Below the pieces are notes generated by a model. That model was not told where the DNA came from. It saw only the letters and a list, made by a program, of their open reading frames with translations, and did not search any database. A DNA stretch of 13,282 nt, taken from assembly GCA_011620045.1 (NCBI GenBank), contig WOZY01000064.1:1-13282 (forward strand), in the 5' to 3' direction. A program made the position numbers and the translations under genes. This stretch comes from Mesotoga sp. Lineage in GTDB: Bacteria; Thermotogota; Thermotogae; Petrotogales; Kosmotogaceae. Shown here one piece after another: positions 1 through 9,171 of this stretch; within the stretch, counting starts at the first letter, position 1; each line of letters starts with the position of its first letter.

Positions 1-65
1 GATATCAATATACTTAATTCACCTATGTTCCTTCGAGGAATATCTTTAGTAGATTGATCAGTCAT
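1..65 (-). CDS. possible start of a further gene, cut by window edge
   Basis: An ATG at 65 opens a frame that runs leftward without a stop to the window edge. It encodes about 21 residues starting MTDQSTKDIPRRNIGELSIL. It lies 57 nt beyond the tdk stop on the same strand, so it could be the next gene of the operon. The ribosome binding site is weak. Twenty-one open codons are not strong evidence, and no family can be named from so few residues. Confidence 0.3.
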   Translation of the reverse strand, partial: MTDQSTKDIPRRNIGELSILI

Positions 66-83
66 ACTTACTGAAGAGAACAA

Positions 84-117
84 TGTTTGCCCTGAAAGTG
101 ATTCTAAGACGCAAACA
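84..117. repeat. 7-bp inverted repeat downstream of tdk
   Basis: TGTTTGC at 84-90 is complementary to GCAAACA at 111-117, with a 20-nt loop between them. On the minus strand it follows the tdk stop by a few bases and precedes a weakly T-rich stretch (TTGTTCTCTT). It might be a poor terminator or mRNA 3' hairpin. The long loop and lack of a real U-tract leave it uncertain. Confidence 0.25.
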
Positions 118-122
118 AACAC

Positions 123-3377
<3,255 letters not shown>

Positions 3378-3399
3378 GTAAAAAACCTCCTCCAGGATT

Positions 3400-4446
3400 C
3401 TATTCAGACATTTTCTTCAGTGAAATGTTGTATGGTGGCCTTGCAATTCCCTTTTCCGTGATTATTCCGGTTATCAAACTCCATGGAGTTACATCAAAAG
3501 CGGGGTTTAAACATTTCACATTATCGGGAGCAATCTGGTAGTTTCCTATGTGAGTTATCTCGCGGTGGTCTCTTTCCTCTATGGGGATGTCATCCCCTGT
3601 TGGGGTTGAGAGATCCACCGTGCTTAAAGGAGCAACTATGTAGAAGGGAATTCCATGCCTCTGAGCAAGAATCGCCACTGAATATGTCCCTATTTTGTTT
3701 GCTGAATCACCATTCGCTGCAATTCTGTCTGCTCCAACTAGTACTAGATCTACCAGTCCCTTTTTCATTACCCATCCAGACATATTGTCACAGATGACCG
3801 TAACGTCGATCCCCGATTTCATAAGCTCCCATGCCGTCAGTCTCGCCCCCTGAAGATAAGGACGTGTTTCATCGGCGTAAACAGAGATCTTCTTGCCCTG
3901 TTGAACTGCAGCTCGCATTACTCCGAGCGCCGTACCATAGTCAACTGTTGCAAGAGCTCCGGCGTTACAGTGAGTGAGTATTCCATCACCGTCTCTCACA
4001 ATTGCTGCCCCGTTCTTCCCTATTGCCTTATTGATCTCGATATCTTCAGTGGCAATTCTCAGTGCTTCGCTTTCGAGAGATGCAATTAGATCTTTCCTTT
4101 CCAGCTTTCGCAGCGAATTAAGCGTCCTTTCCATTCTATCAAGAGCCCAGAATAAATTCACGGCCGTAGGTCTGCTCTCTGAAAGTCTTTTCTTGACTGA
4201 AATCATGTGCCTGAAAAACATCTCTTCAGAACCGGCTTGAGCCTCTTTTGCACCGAGAAGATAACCAAATGCTGCACTTGCGCCTATTGCCGGCGCACCT
4301 CTGACAACCATGTTCTTGATTGAAAGATATACGTCTTCGTGAGTTAAGCATTCAACAAACTCTTCCCGTGAAGGAAGACTTCTTTGATCGATGAGTATCA
4401 GTCGGTCTTCTTTCCATTCAAGCGTCATGCTCTTGAACTTACCCAC
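3400..4446 (-). CDS. mtnA: S-methyl-5-thioribose-1-phosphate isomerase
   Basis: Isomerises 5-methylthioribose-1-phosphate to the ribulose form in methionine salvage. It has 348 residues, typical for the family. [14 protein letters not shown] lies at 49-62, [14 protein letters not shown] at 158-171 with catalytic Cys160, [19 protein letters not shown] at 190-208, and [18 protein letters not shown] from 238 with catalytic Asp240. These residue numbers match those known for the Bacillus enzyme. The start is GTG at 4446. It shares one base with the mrp TAG stop and has GAGGGTG 8 nt upstream. ATG at residue 7 is a weaker alternative. No other methionine salvage genes are in the window. Related aldose-phosphate isomerases and eIF2B-like proteins are less likely given the intact motifs. 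Confidence 0.96.
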   Translation of the reverse strand: MGKFKSMTLEWKEDRLILIDQRSLPSREEFVECLTHEDVYLSIKNMVVRGAPAIGASAAFGYLLGAKEAQAGSEEMFFRHMISVKKRLSESRPTAVNLFWALDRMERTLNSLRKLERKDLIASLESEALRIATEDIEINKAIGKNGAAIVRDGDGILTHCNAGALATVDYGTALGVMRAAVQQGKKISVYADETRPYLQGARLTAWELMKSGIDVTVICDNMSGWVMKKGLVDLVLVGADRIAANGDSANKIGTYSVAILAQRHGIPFYIVAPLSTVDLSTPTGDDIPIEERDHREITHIGNYQIAPDNVKCLNPAFDVTPWSLITGIITEKGIARPPYNISLKKMSE

Positions 4447-5252
4447 TACAGCTTCACCCTCTGAATTATCTCTTTTACTGTCTCTCGATAGGCGACTTCA
4501 AGCTCGGAACCCCTCATGTGTGTCACAATACTCTTGCCTATGTCCGAAAATCCTACCAGCGCCGGATCAAATGGAAGGGAACCTAGAAGCGGGATGTCAA
4601 AGAGATTCTCGAGATCCTTTCCACCACCTTCTCCAAACAGCCTTATAACTTCTCCGCAATGTGGACATTTCATGTATGACATATTTTCAACAATGCCAAT
4701 AGGTCTTCTGTGCATGGTCTTGACTAGATTTATCGCTCTTTTCACGTCCTGAACGGCAACGGCCTGAGGTGTCGTCACCACAAGAGCCATTATGTCGGAA
4801 AGAGTCTGGAGAGCAGTGAGCGGCTCGTCTCCTGTACCTGGAGGAGAATCAATTATTAGAAAGTCAAGCTCACCCCACGCAACGTCGCCTAGAAACTGAT
4901 ATATTGCCGTTGTCTTCATAGGACCTCTCCATACTACCGGAGTATCTTCTTCAACAAAACTGGAAATGCTTATTACCTTGAGATTCGGCAGGACCTCTGG
5001 GGGAAAGATCTGATTCTCTATGACTTCAGGTTGTTGTTTCAGTCCAACCATTCTCGCCACATTCGGACCGTGAAGATCTATATCCATAAGCCCCGTTCTG
5101 AATCCCTCATCCGCAAGAGCTAGCGACAAATTCACTGCAACAGTGGATTTTCCCACTCCACCTTTTCCTGACATTACAAGTATTTTGTGCTTTATTGACT
5201 TGACGTTGTTTCTGATCTTCTCCATTGTTTCAGCCATCTCTTGAGAATTCAA
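4446..5252 (-). CDS. mrp: Mrp/NBP35-type iron-sulfur cluster carrier ATPase
   Basis: P-loop ATPase of the MinD/ParA superfamily thought to hold and transfer Fe-S clusters in the cytoplasm. The deviant Walker A, SGKGGVGKST, lies at 28-37, DIDLHGPN at 58-65 and IIDSPPGTGD at 133-142. MKCPHCGE near 194-201 carries Cys196 and Cys199, the cluster ligands shared by ApbC/Mrp proteins. The N-terminal DUF59/MIP18-like domain found in many Mrp proteins is absent, giving 268 residues. The predicted start is TTG at 5252, whose bases overlap the osmC TGA (TTGA), with GAGGGTG 7 nt upstream. In-frame ATG codons at 5237 and 5225 are alternatives. MtnA starts on its last base. Confidence 0.94.
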   Translation of the reverse strand: MNSQEMAETMEKIRNNVKSIKHKILVMSGKGGVGKSTVAVNLSLALADEGFRTGLMDIDLHGPNVARMVGLKQQPEVIENQIFPPEVLPNLKVISISSFVEEDTPVVWRGPMKTTAIYQFLGDVAWGELDFLIIDSPPGTGDEPLTALQTLSDIMALVVTTPQAVAVQDVKRAINLVKTMHRRPIGIVENMSYMKCPHCGEVIRLFGEGGGKDLENLFDIPLLGSLPFDPALVGFSDIGKSIVTHMRGSELEVAYRETVKEIIQRVKL

Positions 5253-5671
5253 TTCTCTTCACCCTCATATTCAATCTTCATTGTAATATCTACCGACTTA
5301 TTCAGCATCGCATAGACAGAACAATATCTTTCCTGCGAGAGATTCACTGCTTTTTCAATCTTGTCTCTAGGCAGATTCTTGCCGGAGAAATGGTAGACGA
5401 GTTCAATACTTGTAAAGACTTTTGGATGCTCTTTGGCATACTCATAGTTTGCAGAAATCGAGTATTCGTAGTCGTTGATCTTCATCTTGGAGAGTGTGGA
5501 AACAACATCCATCGACGTGCACCCCATCAGTGCAGCCAAAACGGTCTCCATCGGGCTTGGTGCTGAACCATCTCCTCCTGAAGCTTCCCTGGCGTCCATA
5601 TATATATCATGACCTGAGGGGGTTTTTGCGTAGAAGGCCATCTTCCCTATCCTCTTAGCAGAGTATTCCAT
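5249..5671 (-). CDS. OsmC/Ohr-family peroxiredoxin-like protein
   Basis: Small cytoplasmic protein of the OsmC/Ohr family, many of which reduce organic hydroperoxides with a pair of cysteines. The ATG at 5671 gives 140 residues, the usual length, and has AGGAG 8 nt upstream. A TTG at 5689 in the same frame lies in the terminator tail and was not chosen. The conserved cysteines are Cys51 in LAALMGCTSMDVV and Cys117 in SQERYCSVY, both at family positions. Ohr and OsmC subgroups cannot be separated reliably here, and this sequence resembles the broader YhfA/OsmC group. It is the first gene after the rplT terminator and overlaps the mrp start by 4 nt. Confidence 0.9.
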   Translation of the reverse strand: MEYSAKRIGKMAFYAKTPSGHDIYMDAREASGGDGSAPSPMETVLAALMGCTSMDVVSTLSKMKINDYEYSISANYEYAKEHPKVFTSIELVYHFSGKNLPRDKIEKAVNLSQERYCSVYAMLNKSVDITMKIEYEGEEN

Positions 5672-5687
5672 TGTCTCATCTCCTCTC

Positions 5688-5713
5688 AAAAAAAAAGGGC
5701 CTAAGCCCCTTTT
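5688..5713 (-). terminator. rho-independent terminator after rplT
   Basis: On the minus strand the last bases of rplT fold into a stem of about 9 pairs (AAAAGGGGC with GCCCTTTTT, loop TTAG), including one G-U pair. It is followed by a run of T to 5688. The hairpin overlaps the rplT stop codon. The run of T passes straight into the GAGAGGAG ribosome binding site of osmC. Confidence 0.85.
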
Positions 5714-6071
5714 AACCTCCGTTCAGTGCCGATTTGGCGATCTCGCAATACTCCCTAAACGTGTCGAAGTCATTGACCGCAAGGTCTGCAAGCATCTTTC
5801 TGTTGATGTTTACACCGGCAATTTTCAAACCATGTATCAGATCATTGTACTTGGTGCCCGCGATTCGTGCACCGGCATTGATCCTGGTTATCCAGAGTTT
5901 TCTAAAATCTCTCTTCCTTATCTTTCTTCCTGCATAAGCATAGACACCGGATCTTATGTAAAACTGCTTAGCCAGCCTGTATCTTCTGCTCAGGGCACCC
6001 CTATAACCCTTCGCAGCTTTCAAATATTTCAGCTTTTTCTTCTTTGAATTTACTCCACCTTTTACACGCAT
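5712..6071 (-). CDS. rplT: 50S ribosomal protein L20
   Basis: Early-assembly 23S rRNA-binding protein and, in several bacteria, the autorepressor of its own operon. It has 119 residues, typical for the family. The basic N-terminal arm (MRVKGGVNSKKKKLKYLKAAKGY) and the globular core (WITRINAGARIAGTKYNDLI, then INRKMLADLA) are characteristic. ATG at 6071 has AGAGGTGA about 7 nt upstream and lies 23 nt after rpmI. A GGGCATTTGACCC-TTTT mini-hairpin sits just before that site. It is third in the classical infC-rpmI-rplT order. Confidence 0.98.
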   Translation of the reverse strand: MRVKGGVNSKKKKLKYLKAAKGYRGALSRRYRLAKQFYIRSGVYAYAGRKIRKRDFRKLWITRINAGARIAGTKYNDLIHGLKIAGVNINRKMLADLAVNDFDTFREYCEIAKSALNGG

Positions 6072-6094
6072 CTAAATCTCACCTCTCAAAAGGG

Positions 6095-6298
6095 TCAAAT
6101 GCCCAGGCTTTTCTTGACTTTCTTCTCGTATCCGCCTTCGACCAGCTTCCATTTTCGAGCCTCGCGGCGACTGCTTTCACTCTTCTTACCGGTATTATGA
6201 CCAGTTCCAGATTGGTTCCTCATGATCTTTCCACTACCGGTAACCTTATACCTTTTGGCACTTGCCTTATGAGTCTTCATTTTTACTTTGTTGCCCAT
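6095..6298 (-). CDS. rpmI: 50S ribosomal protein L35
   Basis: Small basic large-subunit protein of 67 residues. KMKTHKASAKRYKVTGSGKI is the conserved N-terminal motif, followed by HNTGKKS and a lysine-rich tail. ATG at 6298 has AAGGAGGT 7 nt upstream. The in-frame ATG at residue 7 would give the more common KMKTHK beginning but has no comparable site. The start lies inside infC: the two genes overlap by 32 nt, so L35 translation is probably coupled to IF3. Confidence 0.97.
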   Translation of the reverse strand: MGNKVKMKTHKASAKRYKVTGSGKIMRNQSGTGHNTGKKSESSRREARKWKLVEGGYEKKVKKSLGI

Positions 6299-6833
6299 TA
6301 TCTTTACCTCCTTGAGGAGCTGCCTTTGGCTTGAGAATCATCCACATATCTCTTCCCTCCAACTTTGGAGGCCGATCGATATCGGAAATCTGCTGTAGCT
6401 GATCTGCAACTCTTTCGAGAATCTCTCTTCCTTTATCTGAAAAGACGATTTCCCTGCCTCTGAACATTATGACGACCCTAACTTTACTTCCCTTTTCAAG
6501 GAATTCTTTGATCCTGTTCGTCTTAGTCTGGAAATCATGCTCATCAATCCTGATCCTGAATTTCATCTCTTTAAGCTGTGACTGCTTGGTCTTCTTCTTG
6601 GCTTCCTTCTTTCGCTTGTCCTTTTCGTACTTATACTTTCCGTAATCCATGATTCTTGCTACCGGCGGATTTGCCGCTGGTGCCACAAGAACTAGATCTA
6701 GACCCTTTTCTCTGGCAATCTTAAGCGCTTCTGATGTCTGGACAACACCCAGCTGTTCCCCGTTAATGTCAACAAGTCTCACCGTCTTCGTCATTATTTC
6801 ATTGTTTTTCGGTGTTGAATCACCTCTTGCGAT
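6267..6833 (-). CDS. infC: translation initiation factor IF-3, probable AUC start
   Basis: Binds the 30S subunit, checks start codon-anticodon pairing and blocks premature 50S joining. The N-domain shows VRLVDINGEQLGV, the linker has KKEAKKKTKQ, and the C-domain shows KEMKFRIRIDEHDF and RVVIMFRGREI. The first in-frame ATG (6794) has no nearby ribosome site and would cut off the conserved NNEI segment before VRLV. Extending upstream without a stop reaches ATC at 6831-6833, exactly 7 nt after GAGGTG (6841-6846). I take ATC as the start, giving 188 residues beginning MARGDSTPKNNEI. Non-AUG infC starts (AUU in E. coli) are a known autoregulatory device, since IF3 rejects such codons. The C-terminus overlaps rpmI by 32 nt. 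If databases use ATG, they list 175 residues. Confidence 0.93.
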   Translation of the reverse strand: MARGDSTPKNNEIMTKTVRLVDINGEQLGVVQTSEALKIAREKGLDLVLVAPAANPPVARIMDYGKYKYEKDKRKKEAKKKTKQSQLKEMKFRIRIDEHDFQTKTNRIKEFLEKGSKVRVVIMFRGREIVFSDKGREILERVADQLQQISDIDRPPKLEGRDMWMILKPKAAPQGGKDNGQQSKNEDS

Positions 6834-6840
6834 ACTACAT

Positions 6841-6848
6841 CACCTCTC
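6841..6848 (-). promoter_or_regulatory. ribosome binding site fixing the infC AUC start
   Basis: GAGAGGTG followed by AT pairs over seven bases with the anti-Shine-Dalgarno (AGGTGAT). Its GAGGTG core lies 7 nt before the ATC at 6833. The only other codon near it, an ATG at 6840, overlaps the site and is followed at once by TAG. A second GAGGTGATT at 6819-6827 inside the gene lies too far from the ATG at 6794. Confidence 0.7.
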
Positions 6849-6875
6849 AAAAAAAATTGGCGGAATATCCCGCCA
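6849..6875 (-). terminator. intrinsic terminator/attenuator before infC
   Basis: TGGCGG (from 6875) pairs with CCGCCA around the loop GATATT, and eight T follow at 6849-6856. It lies downstream of tRNA-Lys and immediately upstream of the infC ribosome site. It can therefore end tRNA transcription and also control infC operon readthrough. Confidence 0.85.
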
Positions 6876-6958
6876 TGTCAATAACCTAATTCTTAAGGTA
6901 TTGACCCCTCAACCTTCGGGCGGGGGTGGGAGAAAATCTCCACTTAGTTTACACTCTC

Positions 6959-7034
6959 TGGTGAGCCGTGCAGGGATCGAACCTGCAACCTATTGATTAA
7001 GAATCAATCGCTCTGCCTGCTGAGCTAACGGCCC
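6959..7034 (-). tRNA. tRNA-Lys (anticodon CUU), CCA encoded
   Basis: A 76-nt cloverleaf. The acceptor GGGCCGT pairs with ACGGCTC, with one G-U pair. The D stem is GCTC/GAGC and the anticodon stem ATTGA/TCAAT, with loop TTCTTAA giving CUU. The variable loop is AGGTT, the T arm is GCAGG-TTCGATC-CCTGC, the discriminator is A, and the CCA is genomic. It begins about 14 nt after the -10 box of a strong promoter and lies upstream of the infC leader on the same strand. Confidence 0.97.
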
Positions 7035-7047
7035 ACTAACGGTATTT

Positions 7048-7076
7048 ATTGTATCTCATGGGAATGAACCTGTCAA
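7048..7076 (-). promoter_or_regulatory. sigma-A promoter for tRNA-Lys and the infC operon
   Basis: On the minus strand, TTGACA (7071-7076) and TACAAT (7048-7053) are separated by exactly 17 bp. The tRNA 5' end is 13 nt past the -10 box, so the transcript should start a few bases before it. The -35 box is only 7 nt beyond the stop codon of the upstream hydrolase, and no terminator lies between. Readthrough from upstream is therefore also possible. Confidence 0.9.
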
Positions 7077-7083
7077 CCGGGTT

Positions 7084-7887
7084 TCAAACGTATAGATCGT
7101 CTCTGAAGTTAGAAAAATACCCGTGAGAATCGCGACTCTCGTTGAATCGATATCTCTTGACAAGCTTGGAGTCAACATCGGCAAAAACAAAACCTTCTGC
7201 GTCACCACAATCTGCAATGATTTCCCCTGAAGGCGAAACGATTCTGCTTTCTCCGACAAAGTTCATAGACTTATTCGATCCAACTTGACTGGCCGCCGCA
7301 AGGAAGCACCCGTTCTCAATTGAACGAGCTCTGGTCGCAGTTTCGTAAATCGTTTTTCTCTCTCTTCCAAAAGCGAATGGAACCAAGAGAACCTCGGCTC
7401 CTTGCCTGCAGAGTTTTCTTGAGATTTCGGGGAACCCGATTTCATAGCACATAAGTAGTCCAAACTTCACACCCAAATACTCAAAAGACCTGAATTCTTT
7501 GCCAGGAGTGAAGACTTTTTTTTCTTCGCGGAAAAGGTGAGTTTTGTTGTAGTAGACCGCTTCAAGATAAGGAAGCATTATTACAGTGGAATTGAAAAGA
7601 CCGTCTTTCGTCTTGTTCACCATTCCGCCAACAATGGCAATGTCATTGTAATCGGCAAGCGCCGAAAGAACTTCTTCTGTCTCCTACTGCATCTCGACTG
7701 CATTTTTGACAGTGGCTTCATCGGTTCCATATCCGCTGTTAAACATCTCTGGAAGAACAACAATGTTCACATCTTCTTCAACAAGGCTCTCAATATAGCT
7801 TGTCGCCTTCTCCAGATTCTCACCAGGCTCATCATTATCTGCTTTGAACTGAACAATACCAATTCTGATTCTCTCCGTTCTACTCAT
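7084..7887 (-). pseudogene. carbon-nitrogen hydrolase (nitrilase superfamily) with in-frame TAG
   Basis: Family members hydrolyse amides or nitriles in the cytoplasm; the substrate is unknown here. ATG at 7887 opens IRIGIVQFKADN, and the frame continues to 7084 with one interruption, a TAG at 7684-7686 (codon 68). The coding sense is continuous on both sides: before it, VVLPEMFNSGYG; after it, ADYNDIAIVGGMV, in the same frame. The catalytic triad is complete but split by the stop: Glu47 before it, Lys115 (YYNKTHLF) and Cys147 (LLMCYEIGFPE) after. Full length would be 267 residues, normal for the family. A truncated 67-residue product would be inactive, and the 179-residue C-terminal part lacks the Glu. 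The most likely readings are a recent nonsense mutation or a sequencing error. It overlaps the upstream membrane-protein gene by 8 nt. Confidence 0.85.
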
Positions 7888-8374
7888 ACTTGTCTTCACC
7901 ATCCCGTTCAAAAGGAGTCCTCGCAATGGGTTTCAGAATTCTTCTAAGATCCTGACCCGCAACTAAAATCATTAGAACCGCAGCAAGCATGATTCCGCCA
8001 CTTCCCAACCTAACATTTGCGATTCTGCCTATCGCCACTCCAACAAGAGTCCAATACAAAAGTGAAAAGGCAACCGCCAACAGCTTCTTATGGTGAAGAA
8101 ATCCGTAGAATCCCGATACTGCTTGCGCCGCGGCGAGAATAAGAACTTCACCTCCGTACATTGTGCCAGTTGTATCTTGAAAGTAGCCAAATACGAGAAC
8201 AACATAAAAGAGAAAAAGGGTAAGATTCTGGATTCTCGAAACACGAACTGTCTTGTTTCCAAGAATCATGCCCATGAAAACTAGAAAAGCAGCTGTCGCC
8301 GAAAACAAAAACGAGTAATTAAGAAACGGCATCAGAACAAGTGGAACGAGAGAAAAGATGATTCTGTAAAGCAT
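7880..8374 (-). CDS. hypothetical polytopic membrane protein
   Basis: 164 residues, no family recognised. About six hydrophobic segments can be seen, near residues 4-18, 21-39, 50-65, 75-94, 98-116 and 123-140. They are followed by a charged cytoplasmic-looking tail (RRILKPIARTPFERDGEDKYE). There are no obvious catalytic motifs. The ATG at 8374 shares a base with the TGA of the upstream TPR gene (TGATG), so coupling is likely. Its stop overlaps the start of the carbon-nitrogen hydrolase. The three genes thus form one translational unit, but no common function is apparent. Confidence 0.75.
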   Translation of the reverse strand: MLYRIIFSLVPLVLMPFLNYSFLFSATAAFLVFMGMILGNKTVRVSRIQNLTLFLFYVVLVFGYFQDTTGTMYGGEVLILAAAQAVSGFYGFLHHKKLLAVAFSLLYWTLVGVAIGRIANVRLGSGGIMLAAVLMILVAGQDLRRILKPIARTPFERDGEDKYE

Positions 8375-9090
8375 CAGTATCCGTTATCTTCCAGCCACTT
8401 CTTAGCCTTTTCCTTCGACTCCTGGCCTTCAGCCACGAAATCGGTCTGAATTTCCATCTCAAGAACCTTCCTGTAGTATTGTGCGGCCAAATCCTTCTTT
8501 TTCCATACCTGATAAAGGAGGGCAAGCTCGTAGTAACTATTGATATACGCAGGATCGTTTTCAATGGCCTTCAGGAATCGTTCTTCCGACTTTCCGTAAT
8601 TTCGGTATGGCCAGGGCGTATCCCTATCTCTCATACCTTTGGCAATAAAGGGAAATGGACTGTCTGGCATTAGTTCCATAGCCTTATCTATACTCTTATC
8701 GAAGTCGGTAATCAGGAAGATAGATTGAATTATCCCAGCCATCTGAGCAAGCTGTCCTATCGCCGCCCCTTTGACGTAGTAGGCCATCCCATAGGAATCG
8801 TCCATGTCTATAGCCTTTTCTGCAAGCTCCCTTGCTTTCTCATAGTGAGTTTCTCTATCTTTCTTGTCTTCTATCCAGTTTGCATATTCTCTGTGAGAAT
8901 CTGCAAGCAACGTGAGAATTTCTATGTCTTCCAAATCCTCTGACTCGAGTCTCTCTATGAAGTTGGCCATTAGTTCAGTGTTCTGTACAGCCCTTATCTG
9001 AACAAACTCAGATTGGAGCGTCTCGAAATCCGAAGCAACAAAGAGTGATGAAAACAGAACCAAGAAAGAGATTAATACCAGTTTCTTCAT
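8374..9090 (-). CDS. exported tetratricopeptide-repeat protein
   Basis: 238 residues, beginning with a signal peptide: MKK, a hydrophobic core to about residue 19 (LVLISFLVLFSSLFVAS), then an acidic mature start. No lipobox Cys is present, so it should be periplasmic or anchored by its leader. The rest is helical with TPR-like repeats near 55-97, 101-146, 150-182 and 183-212. The clearest is AYINSYYELALLYQVWKKKD. It is likely a scaffold or binding protein; the partner is unknown. It recalls TPR proteins that accompany TRAP transporters, but no transporter is nearby. ATG at 9090 was chosen because AGGAGGTG ends 9 nt before it. The GTG at 9102 lies inside that site. It is the first gene of the leftward unit, transcribed from the AT-rich gap shared with thiI. 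Confidence 0.75.
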   Translation of the reverse strand: MKKLVLISFLVLFSSLFVASDFETLQSEFVQIRAVQNTELMANFIERLESEDLEDIEILTLLADSHREYANWIEDKKDRETHYEKARELAEKAIDMDDSYGMAYYVKGAAIGQLAQMAGIIQSIFLITDFDKSIDKAMELMPDSPFPFIAKGMRDRDTPWPYRNYGKSEERFLKAIENDPAYINSYYELALLYQVWKKKDLAAQYYRKVLEMEIQTDFVAEGQESKEKAKKWLEDNGY

Positions 9091-9102
9091 GTAAAGGAAC
9101 AC

Positions 9103-9171
9103 CTCCTAAGTAAGATTGTATGATAGGAATATTATATAACTACAATAATAAAAACAACCTGGAGGTACTTC
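9103..9171. promoter_or_regulatory. divergent promoter region between the TPR gene and thiI
   Basis: An AT-rich 69-bp gap serving two divergent genes. ATTGTA (9115-9120) and TACAAT (9141-9146) form an inverted repeat. Each can act as a -10 box on one strand, with the opposite element as a poor -35 (TTGTAT or TTGTAG, 19-bp spacing). TATAAT is also present on the minus strand at 9131-9136. Ribosome sites flank the gap: AGGAGGTG toward the TPR gene and GGAGGT (9161-9166) toward thiI. Exact promoters cannot be fixed by eye. Confidence 0.45.

Larger units (their letters stand above)
6834..6958 (-). promoter_or_regulatory. structured 5' leader of infC-rpmI-rplT, candidate attenuator
   Basis: From tRNA end to infC start, the minus strand can form several hairpins. 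One is GTGG-AGA with TCT-C-CCAC (6926-6943). A second is ACCCC (6923-6927) with GGGGT (6904-6908), enclosing GCC-CGAA-GGT. A third is GTCAATA-CCT with AGG-TTATTGAC with one bulge (6877-6905). The fourth is the terminator. CCCGCC at 6919-6924 is also perfectly complementary to the terminator 5' arm GGCGGG at 6869-6874, giving a rival antiterminator. The layout resembles ribosomal-protein leaders in which L20 controls termination; L20 binding here is inference. No separate promoter is visible in the leader. Confidence 0.6.

Noticed and set aside
6835..6840. ATG-TAG start-stop pair just before the infC AUC start.
   Set aside because: The ATG overlaps the ribosome site itself, so it is unlikely to be used.
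6649..6996. Plus-strand open frame across infC, the leader and tRNA-Lys, ending SRAGIEPATY.
   Set aside because: The terminal peptide is the classic antisense translation of a tRNA T arm and 3' end. The frame is covered by infC and tRNA-Lys on the other strand and has no ribosome site.
7084..7623. Treating the C-terminal part of the carbon-nitrogen hydrolase as its own gene starting at 7623.
   Set aside because: It would lack the catalytic Glu and the first beta-strands, has no good ribosome site, and is in the same frame as the upstream part with conserved sequence between.
7684..7686. TAG as a programmed recoding site (pyrrolysine or readthrough).
   Set aside because: No downstream hairpin or recoding genes are visible, and the position is not catalytic. 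Mutation or sequencing error is simpler.
9091..9102. GTG start at 9102 for the TPR protein.
   Set aside because: The GTG is part of the AGGAGGTG ribosome site. ATG at 9090 gives a standard MKK signal peptide.
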